Assembly (NCBI GenBank): GCA_902573175.1
Contig: CACGIS010000004.1
Coordinates: 1-60,588, forward strand
Source: Paracoccaceae bacterium
Lineage (GTDB): Bacteria > Pseudomonadota > Alphaproteobacteria > Rhodobacterales > Rhodobacteraceae
Direction: 5' to 3'
Length of the DNA stretch: 60,588 bases
How positions within the stretch are numbered: position 1 is the stretch's first letter; every line of letters starts with the position of its first letter. The notes below the pieces were generated by a model. That model was not told where the DNA came from. It saw only the letters and a list, made by a program, of their open reading frames with translations, and did no database searches. Position numbers and translations under genes: made by a program. Below are positions 1-7,002 of the stretch, one piece after another.

Positions 1-392
1 AATTAAAGGATCAAGCAACAAGAACTTGCGCTGACTACTCTGGAGCTCTCCGATTACTGAGAAAACGCCCTCAGGACCCAGAAGGTTTTCCGAAGGCAAT
101 GACTGTTTCAGCTATAGAGAAAGATGGAATTAGTGAGACATGGAAAGTAATTTCTAATCTCGTCGAGTGGCGTCAGGAAAAAGGTCATTTTCAGTCTAAT
201 CGTACGGAACAGTCAAAGTTTTGGCTTCTTGAAGATGTTAGATACCAGTTATTGTCTGTTTTGGATAAAAATCCTATCAAAGAGGATCTCTTAGAAATTG
301 CTGAAGAAGTTGCTTCGGGAAAGAAAAATTTAGCATTGGCGGCAAACCAAATATTACAAGAAATTTCCATTAAAAAGGGTGAGTTGGGCTAA
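1..392 (+). CDS. meaB: Methylmalonyl-CoA mutase-associated GTPase MeaB (ArgK family), C-terminal part
   Basis: The reading frame is open from the window's left edge (first full codon at base 3) to the TAA at 390-392, so only about 129 C-terminal residues are visible and the G-domain motifs lie outside. The visible part has the family's hallmarks: an A-D-Y-S-G-A-L-R-L-L-R segment, then T-V-S-A-I-E-K-D-G-I-S-E-T-W, then the helical dimerisation tail with a W-L-L-E-D-V-R-Y-Q-L segment. MeaB is a P-loop G3E GTPase that loads or protects adenosylcobalamin on methylmalonyl-CoA or ethylmalonyl-CoA mutases. The ATG at 99 is internal and not a real start. The identification rests on the tail only but is fairly secure. 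Confidence 0.85.
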   Translation, partial: LKDQATRTCADYSGALRLLRKRPQDPEGFPKAMTVSAIEKDGISETWKVISNLVEWRQEKGHFQSNRTEQSKFWLLEDVRYQLLSVLDKNPIKEDLLEIAEEVASGKKNLALAANQILQEISIKKGELG

Positions 393-465
393 ACTAACTT
401 TATGTTTCCAACTTAATTTTTCAGAAAAATAATCACCTAATTAATATATTTTTTTTCGCCTGAAG

Positions 466-498
466 GTGCTTGACGAGCACACAGAATGTGCCTAGAAG
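466..498 (+). promoter_or_regulatory. Possible short hairpin and weak promoter between meaB and rpmB
   Basis: GTGCT (466-470) and AGCAC (476-480) can pair around a 5-base loop. TTGACG (470-475) lies 17 bases before TAGAAG (493-498), a weak sigma-70-like pair. GCACA (477-481) can alternatively pair with TGTGC (487-491). The region lies between the meaB stop and rpmB, so an rpmB promoter is expected nearby, but none of these signals is strong. Confidence 0.25.
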
Positions 499-586
499 CT
501 CTGAGTTAGTTTAAGTATACAAGCTTATTTAGTAAATAGATGTTTGGGCAAGTGTCCCTCAAAAAAGTTAAAGTTAGGAAGCTATA

Positions 587-871
587 ATGTCGCGCCGTTG
601 TGAATTAACAGGTAAAGGGCCAATGACCGGAAATAATGTAAGTCATGCCAATAATAAGACACGCCGAAGATTTTTACCCAACCTTAACGAAGTGACACTA
701 CAATCAGAAACCTTGGGACGTGGTGTAAAATTACGTATATCGGCTGCAGCGCTTAGGACTGTAGACCACAGAGGTGGTCTTGATGCTTTCCTTGCGAAAG
801 CAAAGGACAACGAGCTGTCTGCTAATGCTCTTAAAGTCAAAAAAGAAATATCTAAAGCCCAAGAAGCATAA
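587..871 (+). CDS. rpmB: 50S ribosomal protein L28
   Basis: The product is 94 residues, the usual length for alphaproteobacterial L28. It starts with [12 protein letters not shown] and contains the typical [12 protein letters not shown] segment and a basic, alanine-rich tail. L28 is a component of the large ribosomal subunit. AGGA sits 7-8 bases before the ATG at 587, supporting this start. The gene stands alone, in the same direction as meaB before it and the copper chaperone after it, with gaps on both sides, so it probably has its own promoter. Confidence 0.97.
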   Translation: MSRRCELTGKGPMTGNNVSHANNKTRRRFLPNLNEVTLQSETLGRGVKLRISAAALRTVDHRGGLDAFLAKAKDNELSANALKVKKEISKAQEA

Positions 872-936
872 CTAAGTTACTTTAAACGTGATTTTTGTAT
901 CTGCAGACCTTTCTATTTACTAGAGTGGTTTAATTA

Positions 937-1407
937 GTGAAAATTAAATTATTTATCATCGCCATCTCATCATTCTTGATGTTGTCTTCAAGTCTGAGCG
1001 CTGGACAAATTATGATATCTGATGCCTACGCACGGTCATCGGGTCCTCTTGCCAAGGCAGGTGCAGCCTACATGAGAATAATGAACCACTCTGATGAGAG
1101 CGATCACCTTATAGGTGTACAATCTGATATTGCTAAAAAAACAGAGCTTCATTCGCACTTAGAGGACGACAACGGGGTTATGAAAATGGTCCGTATAGAT
1201 AAAGGAATTAAAATAGGACCGATGAAAGATCATAGTCTTGCTCCCGGTGGTGAGCATATCATGTTTATGGGTCTTAAAGAGCCCTTCGAAACTGGGAAAA
1301 TAATACCGATAACACTTCTTTTTGAAAAAGCGGGTGAGGTTGGCATTGAGGTTATTGTGGATCAGGATAGGAAAGAAAAAAAATATTCCCATTCGCACAC
1401 CCACTAA
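937..1407 (+). CDS. Periplasmic copper chaperone, PCu(A)C family
   Basis: The product is 156 residues with a GTG start and a signal peptide (basic n-region, hydrophobic stretch to about residue 22). The mature domain begins with the family's I-S-D-A-Y-A-R segment. It carries the copper-binding H(M)-x10-M-x21-H-x-M type arrangement: H72 and H74, M82 and M84, then H107 and M109 in L-A-P-G-G-E-H-I-M. The tail is histidine-rich (S-H-S-H-T-H) and may add a metal site. PCu(A)C proteins hand Cu(I) to the CuA centre of cytochrome oxidase, which fits the cox assembly genes near 44-47 kb. The phosphatase gene follows after 14 bases, suggesting co-transcription. Confidence 0.88.
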   Translation: MKIKLFIIAISSFLMLSSSLSAGQIMISDAYARSSGPLAKAGAAYMRIMNHSDESDHLIGVQSDIAKKTELHSHLEDDNGVMKMVRIDKGIKIGPMKDHSLAPGGEHIMFMGLKEPFETGKIIPITLLFEKAGEVGIEVIVDQDRKEKKYSHSHTH

Positions 1408-1421
1408 TTGGTATTAAAAAC

Positions 1422-1898
1422 GTGATAAAGTCTGTTCTTTTTATTTGTCTTGGAAATATTTGTAGGTCACCGACAGCCGAATGTATATTTAAAGAAAAGG
1501 CGAAAATTTCTAAACTTGATATTTTTTGTGACAGTGCTGGTACGGCGTCTTGGCATGTAGGATCTTGTCCATATGAGCCAATGCAAGTAGCAGCAAAAGA
1601 TCGAGGATTTGAAATGTCCAAACTAAGGGCTCGCCAAATTACAATAGCTGATTTTGAAGATTTTGATTTGATTGTGGTCATGGATAAGAAAAATCAATCT
1701 GATTTACAAAATTTATGTCCAGAACAGTCAGACAAAGTGCACCTTTTGACTGACTATTCTTTGGAAGATTTAGAATATGATTATGTTCCTGACCCATATT
1801 ACACGCGCAACTTTAACCAAGCTCTAGATATAATTGAAACATCACTGAATGGCTTAGTAGAAACTTTAAAAAACCATAATAATATTTTAAAACAATAA
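1422..1898 (+). CDS. Low molecular weight protein-tyrosine phosphatase
   Basis: The product is 158 residues with a GTG start, 14 bases after the copper chaperone. The CX5R active-site loop is at the N-terminus, C9-L-G-N-I-C-R15-S, preceded by the usual V-L-F-I strand. The general-acid loop D124-P-Y-Y is present, so it should be catalytically competent. The family dephosphorylates phosphotyrosine and, in some bacteria, acts on exopolysaccharide kinases or on arsenate. A protein-tyrosine phosphatase is more likely than an arsenate reductase because no ars genes are nearby. The substrate cannot be told from the sequence. Confidence 0.9.
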   Translation: MIKSVLFICLGNICRSPTAECIFKEKAKISKLDIFCDSAGTASWHVGSCPYEPMQVAAKDRGFEMSKLRARQITIADFEDFDLIVVMDKKNQSDLQNLCPEQSDKVHLLTDYSLEDLEYDYVPDPYYTRNFNQALDIIETSLNGLVETLKNHNNILKQ

Positions 1899-1984
1899 TT
1901 TAACAGGTTTTAAGGTATTTTTTCTTGCTCTTTTAAGTGAGTGACTTACTTCCTATACAATAACAATTGAAAAGGTTGGCGGCT

Positions 1985-2386
1985 ATGCAAATTTTAACAC
2001 TCTATCTTTCAACAGCGGTCGTTTTTTTAGCCCTGGATATTGTAATGCTTAAACGCGTTCTCTACCCGCTTTTTTCATCTAACCTTGGCGATTGGCTTTT
2101 GGAGGATCCCAGAATGGGTCCTGCAGCAATATTTTACCTTTTCTATGTGGGCGGGGTCCTTTTCTTCGCATCTTGGCCTGCGTTTAGCTCAGGCAATCCA
2201 ACTCAAGCATTAATGGCTGGTGCTTTACTTGGAGTGCTCGCTTACGGGACTTACGAATTTACTAACTTTGCCACTCTTCGGGCGTGGTCGCCCACTATGG
2301 TTATGATTGATGTAACTTGGGGAGCAGTTTTGACAGGTGTTTCCGCTTGGGCGGGTGTAGTCATTACGCGCGCAGTTTTTGGCTGA
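1985..2386 (+). CDS. DUF2177 family membrane protein
   Basis: The product is 133 residues from the ATG at 1985. A TTG at 1967 is in frame upstream, but the ATG has AAGG about 9 bases before it and gives a normal N-terminus with a membrane segment right away, so it is preferred. Four hydrophobic segments are visible. The order and motifs (L-D-I-V-M-L near the N-terminus, G-A-L-L-G-V-L-A-Y-G-T-Y-E-F-T-N in the middle, D-V-T-W-G near the end) match the DUF2177 family of inner-membrane proteins. No function is established for the family, and the neighbours do not help. Confidence 0.82.
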   Translation: MQILTLYLSTAVVFLALDIVMLKRVLYPLFSSNLGDWLLEDPRMGPAAIFYLFYVGGVLFFASWPAFSSGNPTQALMAGALLGVLAYGTYEFTNFATLRAWSPTMVMIDVTWGAVLTGVSAWAGVVITRAVFG

Positions 2387-2477
2387 TATTATGAGTTCCC
2401 GTTCAGCCTAGGGATCTATTGGCATTCATCGGTTTTGAAAGTATAGACTTTTACAGTTTATATTGTGGAGGCCTTTT

Positions 2478-3266
2478 ATGCCAGGCAGTGCGAACCTGAA
2501 TATTATGTTAAAGACTGCTCGCAAAGCGGGACGCTCATTATCAAAAGATTTTAGGGAAGTTGAAAACCTTCAAGTATCTCGTAAAGGTGCTGGTGATTTC
2601 GTCAGCCGCGCGGACATTGCTGCTGAAAATATAATTCGTGATGAACTTATGGAAGCCCGACCAACTTATGGGTGGGTTGGTGAAGAAAGTGACGAAGAGG
2701 AAGGAAAGGATCCAACTCGCCGTTGGATCGTTGATCCGCTTGATGGGACTACTAATTTTTTACATGGTCTGCCTCACTGGGCGGTATCAATAGCCTTAGA
2801 ACACAAGGGTGAAATTATTTCTGGAGTTATTTATGATCCTTGCAAAGATGAAATGTTCTTTGCAGAAAAAGGATTAGGTGCATGGATGAACGAAACTAGA
2901 ATTCGAGTATCAGCTCGTCACAGTATAGCAGATAGCTTGTATGCAACGGGCATTCCATTCTCGGGAAGAATAGAAGATTTGCCAGAAACAATAAATGACC
3001 TCAAAAAATTAATGCCCAAATGTTCTGGAGTTCGCAGATATGGCGCTGCTGCACTAGATCTGGCATATGTTGCTGCTGGCCGATATGAAGGTTATTGGGA
3101 GCGTAATCTGAATAATTGGGATATTGCCGGTGGCGTTATTATTGCAAGAGAAGCTGGAGCCATGGTTGAGTCAATTTCTATAAATGGAGATCCGTTGATG
3201 GATGGAAATATAATTGCCGCAACCGAAGTACAGTTTAATAAATTCGCAAAAATTATACGCGAATAA
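2478..3266 (+). CDS. suhB: Inositol monophosphatase family protein
   Basis: The product is 262 residues from the ATG at 2478. GGAGG lies about 6 bases before it, which settles the start against an in-frame TTG at 2463. The metal-binding motifs of the Li+-sensitive phosphatase family are complete: G-E-E-S (68-71), D-P-L-D-G-T-T-N-F (86-94) and W-D-I-A-G-G (214-219). The enzyme hydrolyses inositol-1-phosphate and similar sugar phosphates. In many bacteria the SuhB homologue also has a role in rRNA transcription antitermination, which cannot be judged here. Its stop codon directly abuts that of the convergent rhomboid gene. Confidence 0.92.
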   Translation: MPGSANLNIMLKTARKAGRSLSKDFREVENLQVSRKGAGDFVSRADIAAENIIRDELMEARPTYGWVGEESDEEEGKDPTRRWIVDPLDGTTNFLHGLPHWAVSIALEHKGEIISGVIYDPCKDEMFFAEKGLGAWMNETRIRVSARHSIADSLYATGIPFSGRIEDLPETINDLKKLMPKCSGVRRYGAAALDLAYVAAGRYEGYWERNLNNWDIAGGVIIAREAGAMVESISINGDPLMDGNIIAATEVQFNKFAKIIRE

Positions 3267-4007
3267 TCATTTTCTTACTTTTGGAATATTTGTTCGTGTG
3301 AATGAATATGTCGCTTCTTTGTGATCTGGGGCACCATGATTTTTTGACCAAAACTTTTTTCCACCTAGTTTCTTCCAGGTCGTAAAGGTGGCAACAACAC
3401 CAAAAACAAATCCGCCTATATGAGCCCAATAAGCTATGCTGCTAACTGAAGCTGGCACTGCCAACCCATTGTAGAGTTGCAATACAAACCAAATACCTAA
3501 GACAACCCATGCTCGGATTGGGATAATTTTAAAAATAATGACGAAGATAAATAAAATATCAATTCTAGCTTTTGGAAATAGGAGCAAATAGCCGCCCATG
3601 ACTGCTGCCACTGCGCCAGAAGCTCCTATGACTGGAACGTTAGAGTAAGGATCCGCGGCAAATTGCGCAAAGTTTGCAAATACTCCTGCAAACAAATAAA
3701 AAATTAGGAACCAAAAATGCCCCATCTTATCTTCTAGATTATCGCCATAGATGTGCAGGAACAGCATATTTCCCAGCAAATGCATAAAACTACCATGAAA
3801 AAATATAGACGTTAATAAACCTAAATAAGCGCCTCCCTCTTTTATACTTGCTGGCACAAGCGCCCAGTTTTGAAATAAAGGGTTTATTTTACTGGGGTCT
3901 CCCAAGATGGGCCAATAGCTTACAAATATAAAAGTATTTATTAAAATTAACCCATAAGTTATGTAGGGGAACCTTAGAGAGGGATTATGATCGCGTATCG
4001 GAAACAT
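3267..4007 (-). CDS. Rhomboid family intramembrane serine protease
   Basis: The product is 246 residues with about six membrane segments. The catalytic pair is present: G-A-S-G with Ser130, and the later A-H-I-G-G-F with His196. The oxyanion-side H-L-L-G-N motif is in the second membrane segment, ending at Asn80. Such proteases cleave membrane-protein segments within the bilayer. The product begins M-F-P-I-R-D-H-N-P, typical of the compact bacterial rhomboids found in many alphaproteobacteria. It is convergent with the inositol monophosphatase gene, and its upstream side faces tRNA-Leu across an inverted repeat. Confidence 0.92.
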   Translation of the reverse strand: MFPIRDHNPSLRFPYITYGLILINTFIFVSYWPILGDPSKINPLFQNWALVPASIKEGGAYLGLLTSIFFHGSFMHLLGNMLFLHIYGDNLEDKMGHFWFLIFYLFAGVFANFAQFAADPYSNVPVIGASGAVAAVMGGYLLLFPKARIDILFIFVIIFKIIPIRAWVVLGIWFVLQLYNGLAVPASVSSIAYWAHIGGFVFGVVATFTTWKKLGGKKFWSKNHGAPDHKEATYSFTRTNIPKVRK

Positions 4008-4072
4008 ATTTCTGGGTGTATTCTTTCAATAATAGCAGTCAAGTTAAATCTAAGTAAGTTATTTCAAAATTT

Positions 4073-4100
4073 TAGTATAAATTAACTATTCTTTATACTA
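4073..4100. promoter_or_regulatory. 9-bp perfect inverted repeat between rhomboid gene and tRNA-Leu
   Basis: TAGTATAAA (4073-4081) and TTTATACTA (4092-4100) are exact inverted repeats separated by 10 bases. Each arm contains a TATACT sequence that could serve as a -10 box, reading toward the rhomboid gene on the minus strand and toward the tRNA on the plus strand. It may be a pair of divergent promoters or an operator. No matching -35 elements stand out. Confidence 0.35.
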
Positions 4101-4137
4101 GACACTCCGAACAATATAAGTAATGTCAGCCCACCTG

Positions 4138-4221
4138 GCCCGTGTGATGGAATGGTAGACATAACAGACTTAAAATCTGTGGCCTTCGGGCGTGGCGGTT
4201 CGAGTCCGCCCACGGGTACCA
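4138..4221 (+). tRNA. tRNA-Leu (anticodon TAA)
   Basis: The acceptor arms GCCCGTG (4138-4144) and CACGGGT (4211-4217) pair, with a G-T first pair. The anticodon stem ACAGA/TCTGT encloses the 7-base loop CTTAAAA, giving anticodon TAA. A class II variable arm follows (GGCCTTCGGGC region), then a T-arm with GGTTCGAGTCC. The 3' CCA is encoded. The long variable arm and anticodon agree on leucine. Confidence 0.95.
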
Positions 4222-4324
4222 GGTGAATTAATTAACAACTGATATTCAATTTATTGAAAGAGAAGATAGAGCCTATTTTCGGCACCAGATATTAAAAAAA
4301 GCTTAAAGTCCCAGTGGAGAAAAA

Positions 4325-6172
4325 ATGAAGAATTCAAATACAGTTTTGATCGACAAAAATCCTGGTCGAAATTCTCAAACCTACGGTATTGCAAGAGAAT
4401 TAGGTACTGATTTGGGGCTCATTCACGAACCATCTGTCGGCGTGGTCGGGAATAAGGGTGACTCTCAATGTTATATTGGTGTTTCACAAAAGGTTGAGAT
4501 TATTCATAATGCTCTCAAAGATAAGGTGGGCAGTAAACCTGGGCAATTACCAATGAGACTAATCCAACCAGAGTTTACTGTTGCTACTTCTGATGGGATT
4601 AGGAATGGCACAAAAGAGATGCGATATTCCTTAATTGGTAGAGAGGTTACAAACGATAGTTTATCAGAACATCTCAGTGCTACTGGGCTTGAGGGCGTAA
4701 TTGCAGTTGTTGCATGCGACAAGCCGCCTGTAGGTACACTAGCTGCTATTTTAGAACACAATAGACCTGCAATTTTAATGTCTGATGGTTCAATAAGACC
4801 TGGTATTGACTCGGAAACTGGTGAAAGTATTGACTTAATTACAGCCTATCAAATGGCTGGTAGTGGTGACGAAAAATTAAAGAGTAGAATTGCAAAAGAA
4901 GCCTGCCCTGGTTACGGAAGTTGCGGCGGTATGTTTACTTATAACACTATGCAAACTTTTATTGGTGTTGTCGGAATGCAACCTTTGCATATGATCTCAC
5001 CAGCATCGGAAGATGAAAGACGCGTTGAAGAATTTCCCGCTGAATTGGTGAACTATTTAGCTAACCTGATTAATAAAAACATTACACCTAGAGACATAGT
5101 TACCAGAGAGTCTTTAAGAAATGCAATTATTGTGGCTATGGCTGTTGGTGGCTCAACTAACGTCTTGTTGCATGCTCCTGAATTAGCAAGAGCTGCTGGA
5201 TATAAAGACTTTGCGAATGAAATAATGAGCCCCGAAGAATTTAATAATTTATCAAGAAATGTTATTCCTGTGGTTATAGATGCCCGGCCTTTTGGACAAT
5301 ATTCGATGGTAGATATTGATGCCAAAGGCGGTATGCAAGTGATAGTTAAAGAACTAATGGACGCTGGATTATTAAATGGCGAAACTTTGACTTGCACAGG
5401 AGAAACCCTGTTTGAGCAAGTTGAACGACTGAACCCTCCTACACCGGATGAAGATGTTATTTATAGTGTTCAAAAACCATATAAAGAAACAGGCGGGTTG
5501 CGTGTTTTAGGTGGGAATTTGTCACCTGAGTTTAGCGCTGTTTTAAAGTTAGCTGGCGTTGAAGGTGGTCTGGAAGATAATATTTTTAAGGGGACAGCTA
5601 AGGTTTTTGATGGAGAACAGGAACTATTAAAAGCATTAGATTCTCAGGCTGACATGTTCGAAAACTTTGATATGATCGTGGTTCGCTATGAAGGGCCATT
5701 TGGCGCGCCAGGCATGCCTGAAATGCTAGACTCGACCTCTCGAATTACCGCGCTTTGTCGTGAGAAAAATATTGTAGTTGGACTTATGACCGATGGCAGG
5801 TTCTCTGGCGGGTCAGTCGGTTTGGTTATTGGTCACGTGGGCCCCGAAGCAGCTGCAGGCGGTGCCATTGCTTTAATCGAAACTGGTGATGAAATAGTTG
5901 TAGATTTGAATAAAAATGAGTTGAATTGTACTCAACTTCAGCAGGAGCAAACGAGACTTGAGCGTGAGACGCTTTGGAAAGATCTTGTGGCGGAAAATGA
6001 TGGCTTGCACCCATCGGTTGGAGATGCTGATACCCGTTTACTTAATCGGATGCGTAATTCGGCAGTTTCTGCGGTTTATGGAGCTGGTATGCATCCCAAT
6101 AGGTCACTATGGGTTCGTGATCCTCGGAAACCTCAGAAATCAAATTTTGAACCTTCTAATAAATTTAGGTAA
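4325..6172 (+). CDS. ilvD: Dihydroxy-acid dehydratase family protein (IlvD/Edd), divergent
   Basis: The product is 615 residues, within the IlvD/Edd family range. The family enzyme removes water from 2,3-dihydroxy acids in valine, isoleucine and leucine synthesis, using an Fe-S cluster. Three cysteines match the cluster ligands: C49 (G-D-S-Q-C), C131 (A-C-D-K) and C200 (G-S-C-G-G-M). Other family motifs are M-R-Y-S-L-I-G-R-E, V-G-G-S-T-N and D-G-R-F-S-G-G-S. The N-terminal motif around C49 and the C-P-G-Y-G-S-C stretch differ from the commonest IlvD sequences, so a sugar-acid dehydratase subfamily is possible. GTGGAG precedes the ATG. Membership of the family is certain; the exact substrate is less so. 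Confidence 0.82.
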   Translation: MKNSNTVLIDKNPGRNSQTYGIARELGTDLGLIHEPSVGVVGNKGDSQCYIGVSQKVEIIHNALKDKVGSKPGQLPMRLIQPEFTVATSDGIRNGTKEMRYSLIGREVTNDSLSEHLSATGLEGVIAVVACDKPPVGTLAAILEHNRPAILMSDGSIRPGIDSETGESIDLITAYQMAGSGDEKLKSRIAKEACPGYGSCGGMFTYNTMQTFIGVVGMQPLHMISPASEDERRVEEFPAELVNYLANLINKNITPRDIVTRESLRNAIIVAMAVGGSTNVLLHAPELARAAGYKDFANEIMSPEEFNNLSRNVIPVVIDARPFGQYSMVDIDAKGGMQVIVKELMDAGLLNGETLTCTGETLFEQVERLNPPTPDEDVIYSVQKPYKETGGLRVLGGNLSPEFSAVLKLAGVEGGLEDNIFKGTAKVFDGEQELLKALDSQADMFENFDMIVVRYEGPFGAPGMPEMLDSTSRITALCREKNIVVGLMTDGRFSGGSVGLVIGHVGPEAAAGGAIALIETGDEIVVDLNKNELNCTQLQQEQTRLERETLWKDLVAENDGLHPSVGDADTRLLNRMRNSAVSAVYGAGMHPNRSLWVRDPRKPQKSNFEPSNKFR

Positions 6173-6183
6173 ATTTTTCAGTT

Positions 6184-6702
6184 CTATAAAAGTCGGTCGC
6201 TAAACTCTTCCACAGACTTCCAATTTGTAAACTCAAAGGTTCCTGAAGTGTCTGTTGGCCCCTTTGTTATAAACATTATGAGCCTAATCATTTGTTTGTC
6301 CGTGAATTTGTAAGAGGGGTAGTCAATTTTCCCTGCAAATACTCCGAGCAAGTTTGGTTGCCAGTTTGTTAATTGGAGAAATTTTTTCATATAGGGATTT
6401 GTATCAGGGGTGTTTTTACCTTCTTTTCGGGCAACTACATTGACTGAAAAAAATGCTGTGAACTTTTCTTTTAATATTTGAATATTTTCTTCAATGAATT
6501 TGAAAAGTTTTGGACTGTGCTTGCCGTATCTTATACTAGCGCCGATAATAACTTTATCATAAAAGTTGAGCTCTATTTGATCTATGTCGTCGATTGAGAA
6601 TAAATCTATATCAATTTTGGCTTTAAGCTTTTGAACCAAAAATTCGCAAATTCGTTTTGTTTGCCCATCGGTTGTTGAATAAATTATTACAGCTTTTTGC
6701 AT
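6184..6702 (-). CDS. hemG: Menaquinone-dependent protoporphyrinogen oxidase HemG (flavodoxin type)
   Basis: The product is 172 residues from the ATG at 6702; an in-frame TTG at 6714 is less likely. It closely follows the enterobacterial HemG layout: an FMN-binding loop Y-S-T-T-D-G-Q-T near the N-terminus, V-I-I-G-A-S-I-R-Y-G-K-H, S-V-N-V-V-A-R-K-E, an N-x-W-Q-P segment, an A-G-K-I-D-Y-P-x-Y segment and a G-P-T-D-T near the C-terminus. The enzyme oxidises protoporphyrinogen IX to protoporphyrin IX, passing electrons to a quinone. Most alphaproteobacteria use HemJ instead, so this gene is unexpected. It is very AT-rich and sits beside another unusual AT-rich gene, consistent with acquisition by transfer. 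Confidence 0.87.
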   Translation of the reverse strand: MQKAVIIYSTTDGQTKRICEFLVQKLKAKIDIDLFSIDDIDQIELNFYDKVIIGASIRYGKHSPKLFKFIEENIQILKEKFTAFFSVNVVARKEGKNTPDTNPYMKKFLQLTNWQPNLLGVFAGKIDYPSYKFTDKQMIRLIMFITKGPTDTSGTFEFTNWKSVEEFSDRLL

Positions 6703-7002
6703 TTCTAGCACCAATTTTAAATTTTACCGACTTTACTGAATTTTTGTAAGAGTTTAAATCACTTAGTTTTCGTTCACTATTTATCTGTATCATTTGAAAA
6801 TTTAAAACCATACAATTTTTGATGCCTAAGATTTTCTGAATTTTTTATTTAACTAATCAAAAAAGCTACAGATGCCTAACAAAAAACAAAGCGAGATTTT
6901 TAAATATAATTAGAAAATTAGATAGTTGGTTCTCTCACTTAAAATAGCCTTGATATACGTTTAAACAGTACCATTTCTTTTATTAAAGAAATTGGAGTTA
7001 GA
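6703..7002. other. 300-base AT-rich divergent intergenic region
   Basis: This lies between the divergent hemG and photolyase-like genes. I see no credible gene in it on either strand. It holds long A/T runs, probably the promoters for both genes, and a hairpin immediately before the photolyase-like gene (reported separately). Confidence 0.6.
6971..6995 (+). promoter_or_regulatory. AU-rich hairpin touching the ribosome binding site of the photolyase-like gene
   Basis: ATTTCTTT (6973-6980) and AAAGAAAT (6985-6992) pair perfectly around a TATT loop. CC (6971-6972) can extend the stem to GG (6994-6995) with one bulged base. Those two Gs begin the GGAG Shine-Dalgarno sequence of the gene starting at 7003. 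The stem is mostly A-U, so it would be weak and temperature-sensitive if it forms. Confidence 0.35.

Noticed and set aside
1352-1681. A 109-codon minus-strand frame across the copper chaperone and phosphatase genes.
   Set aside because: It overlaps two convincing genes on the other strand and shows no motif or start signal.
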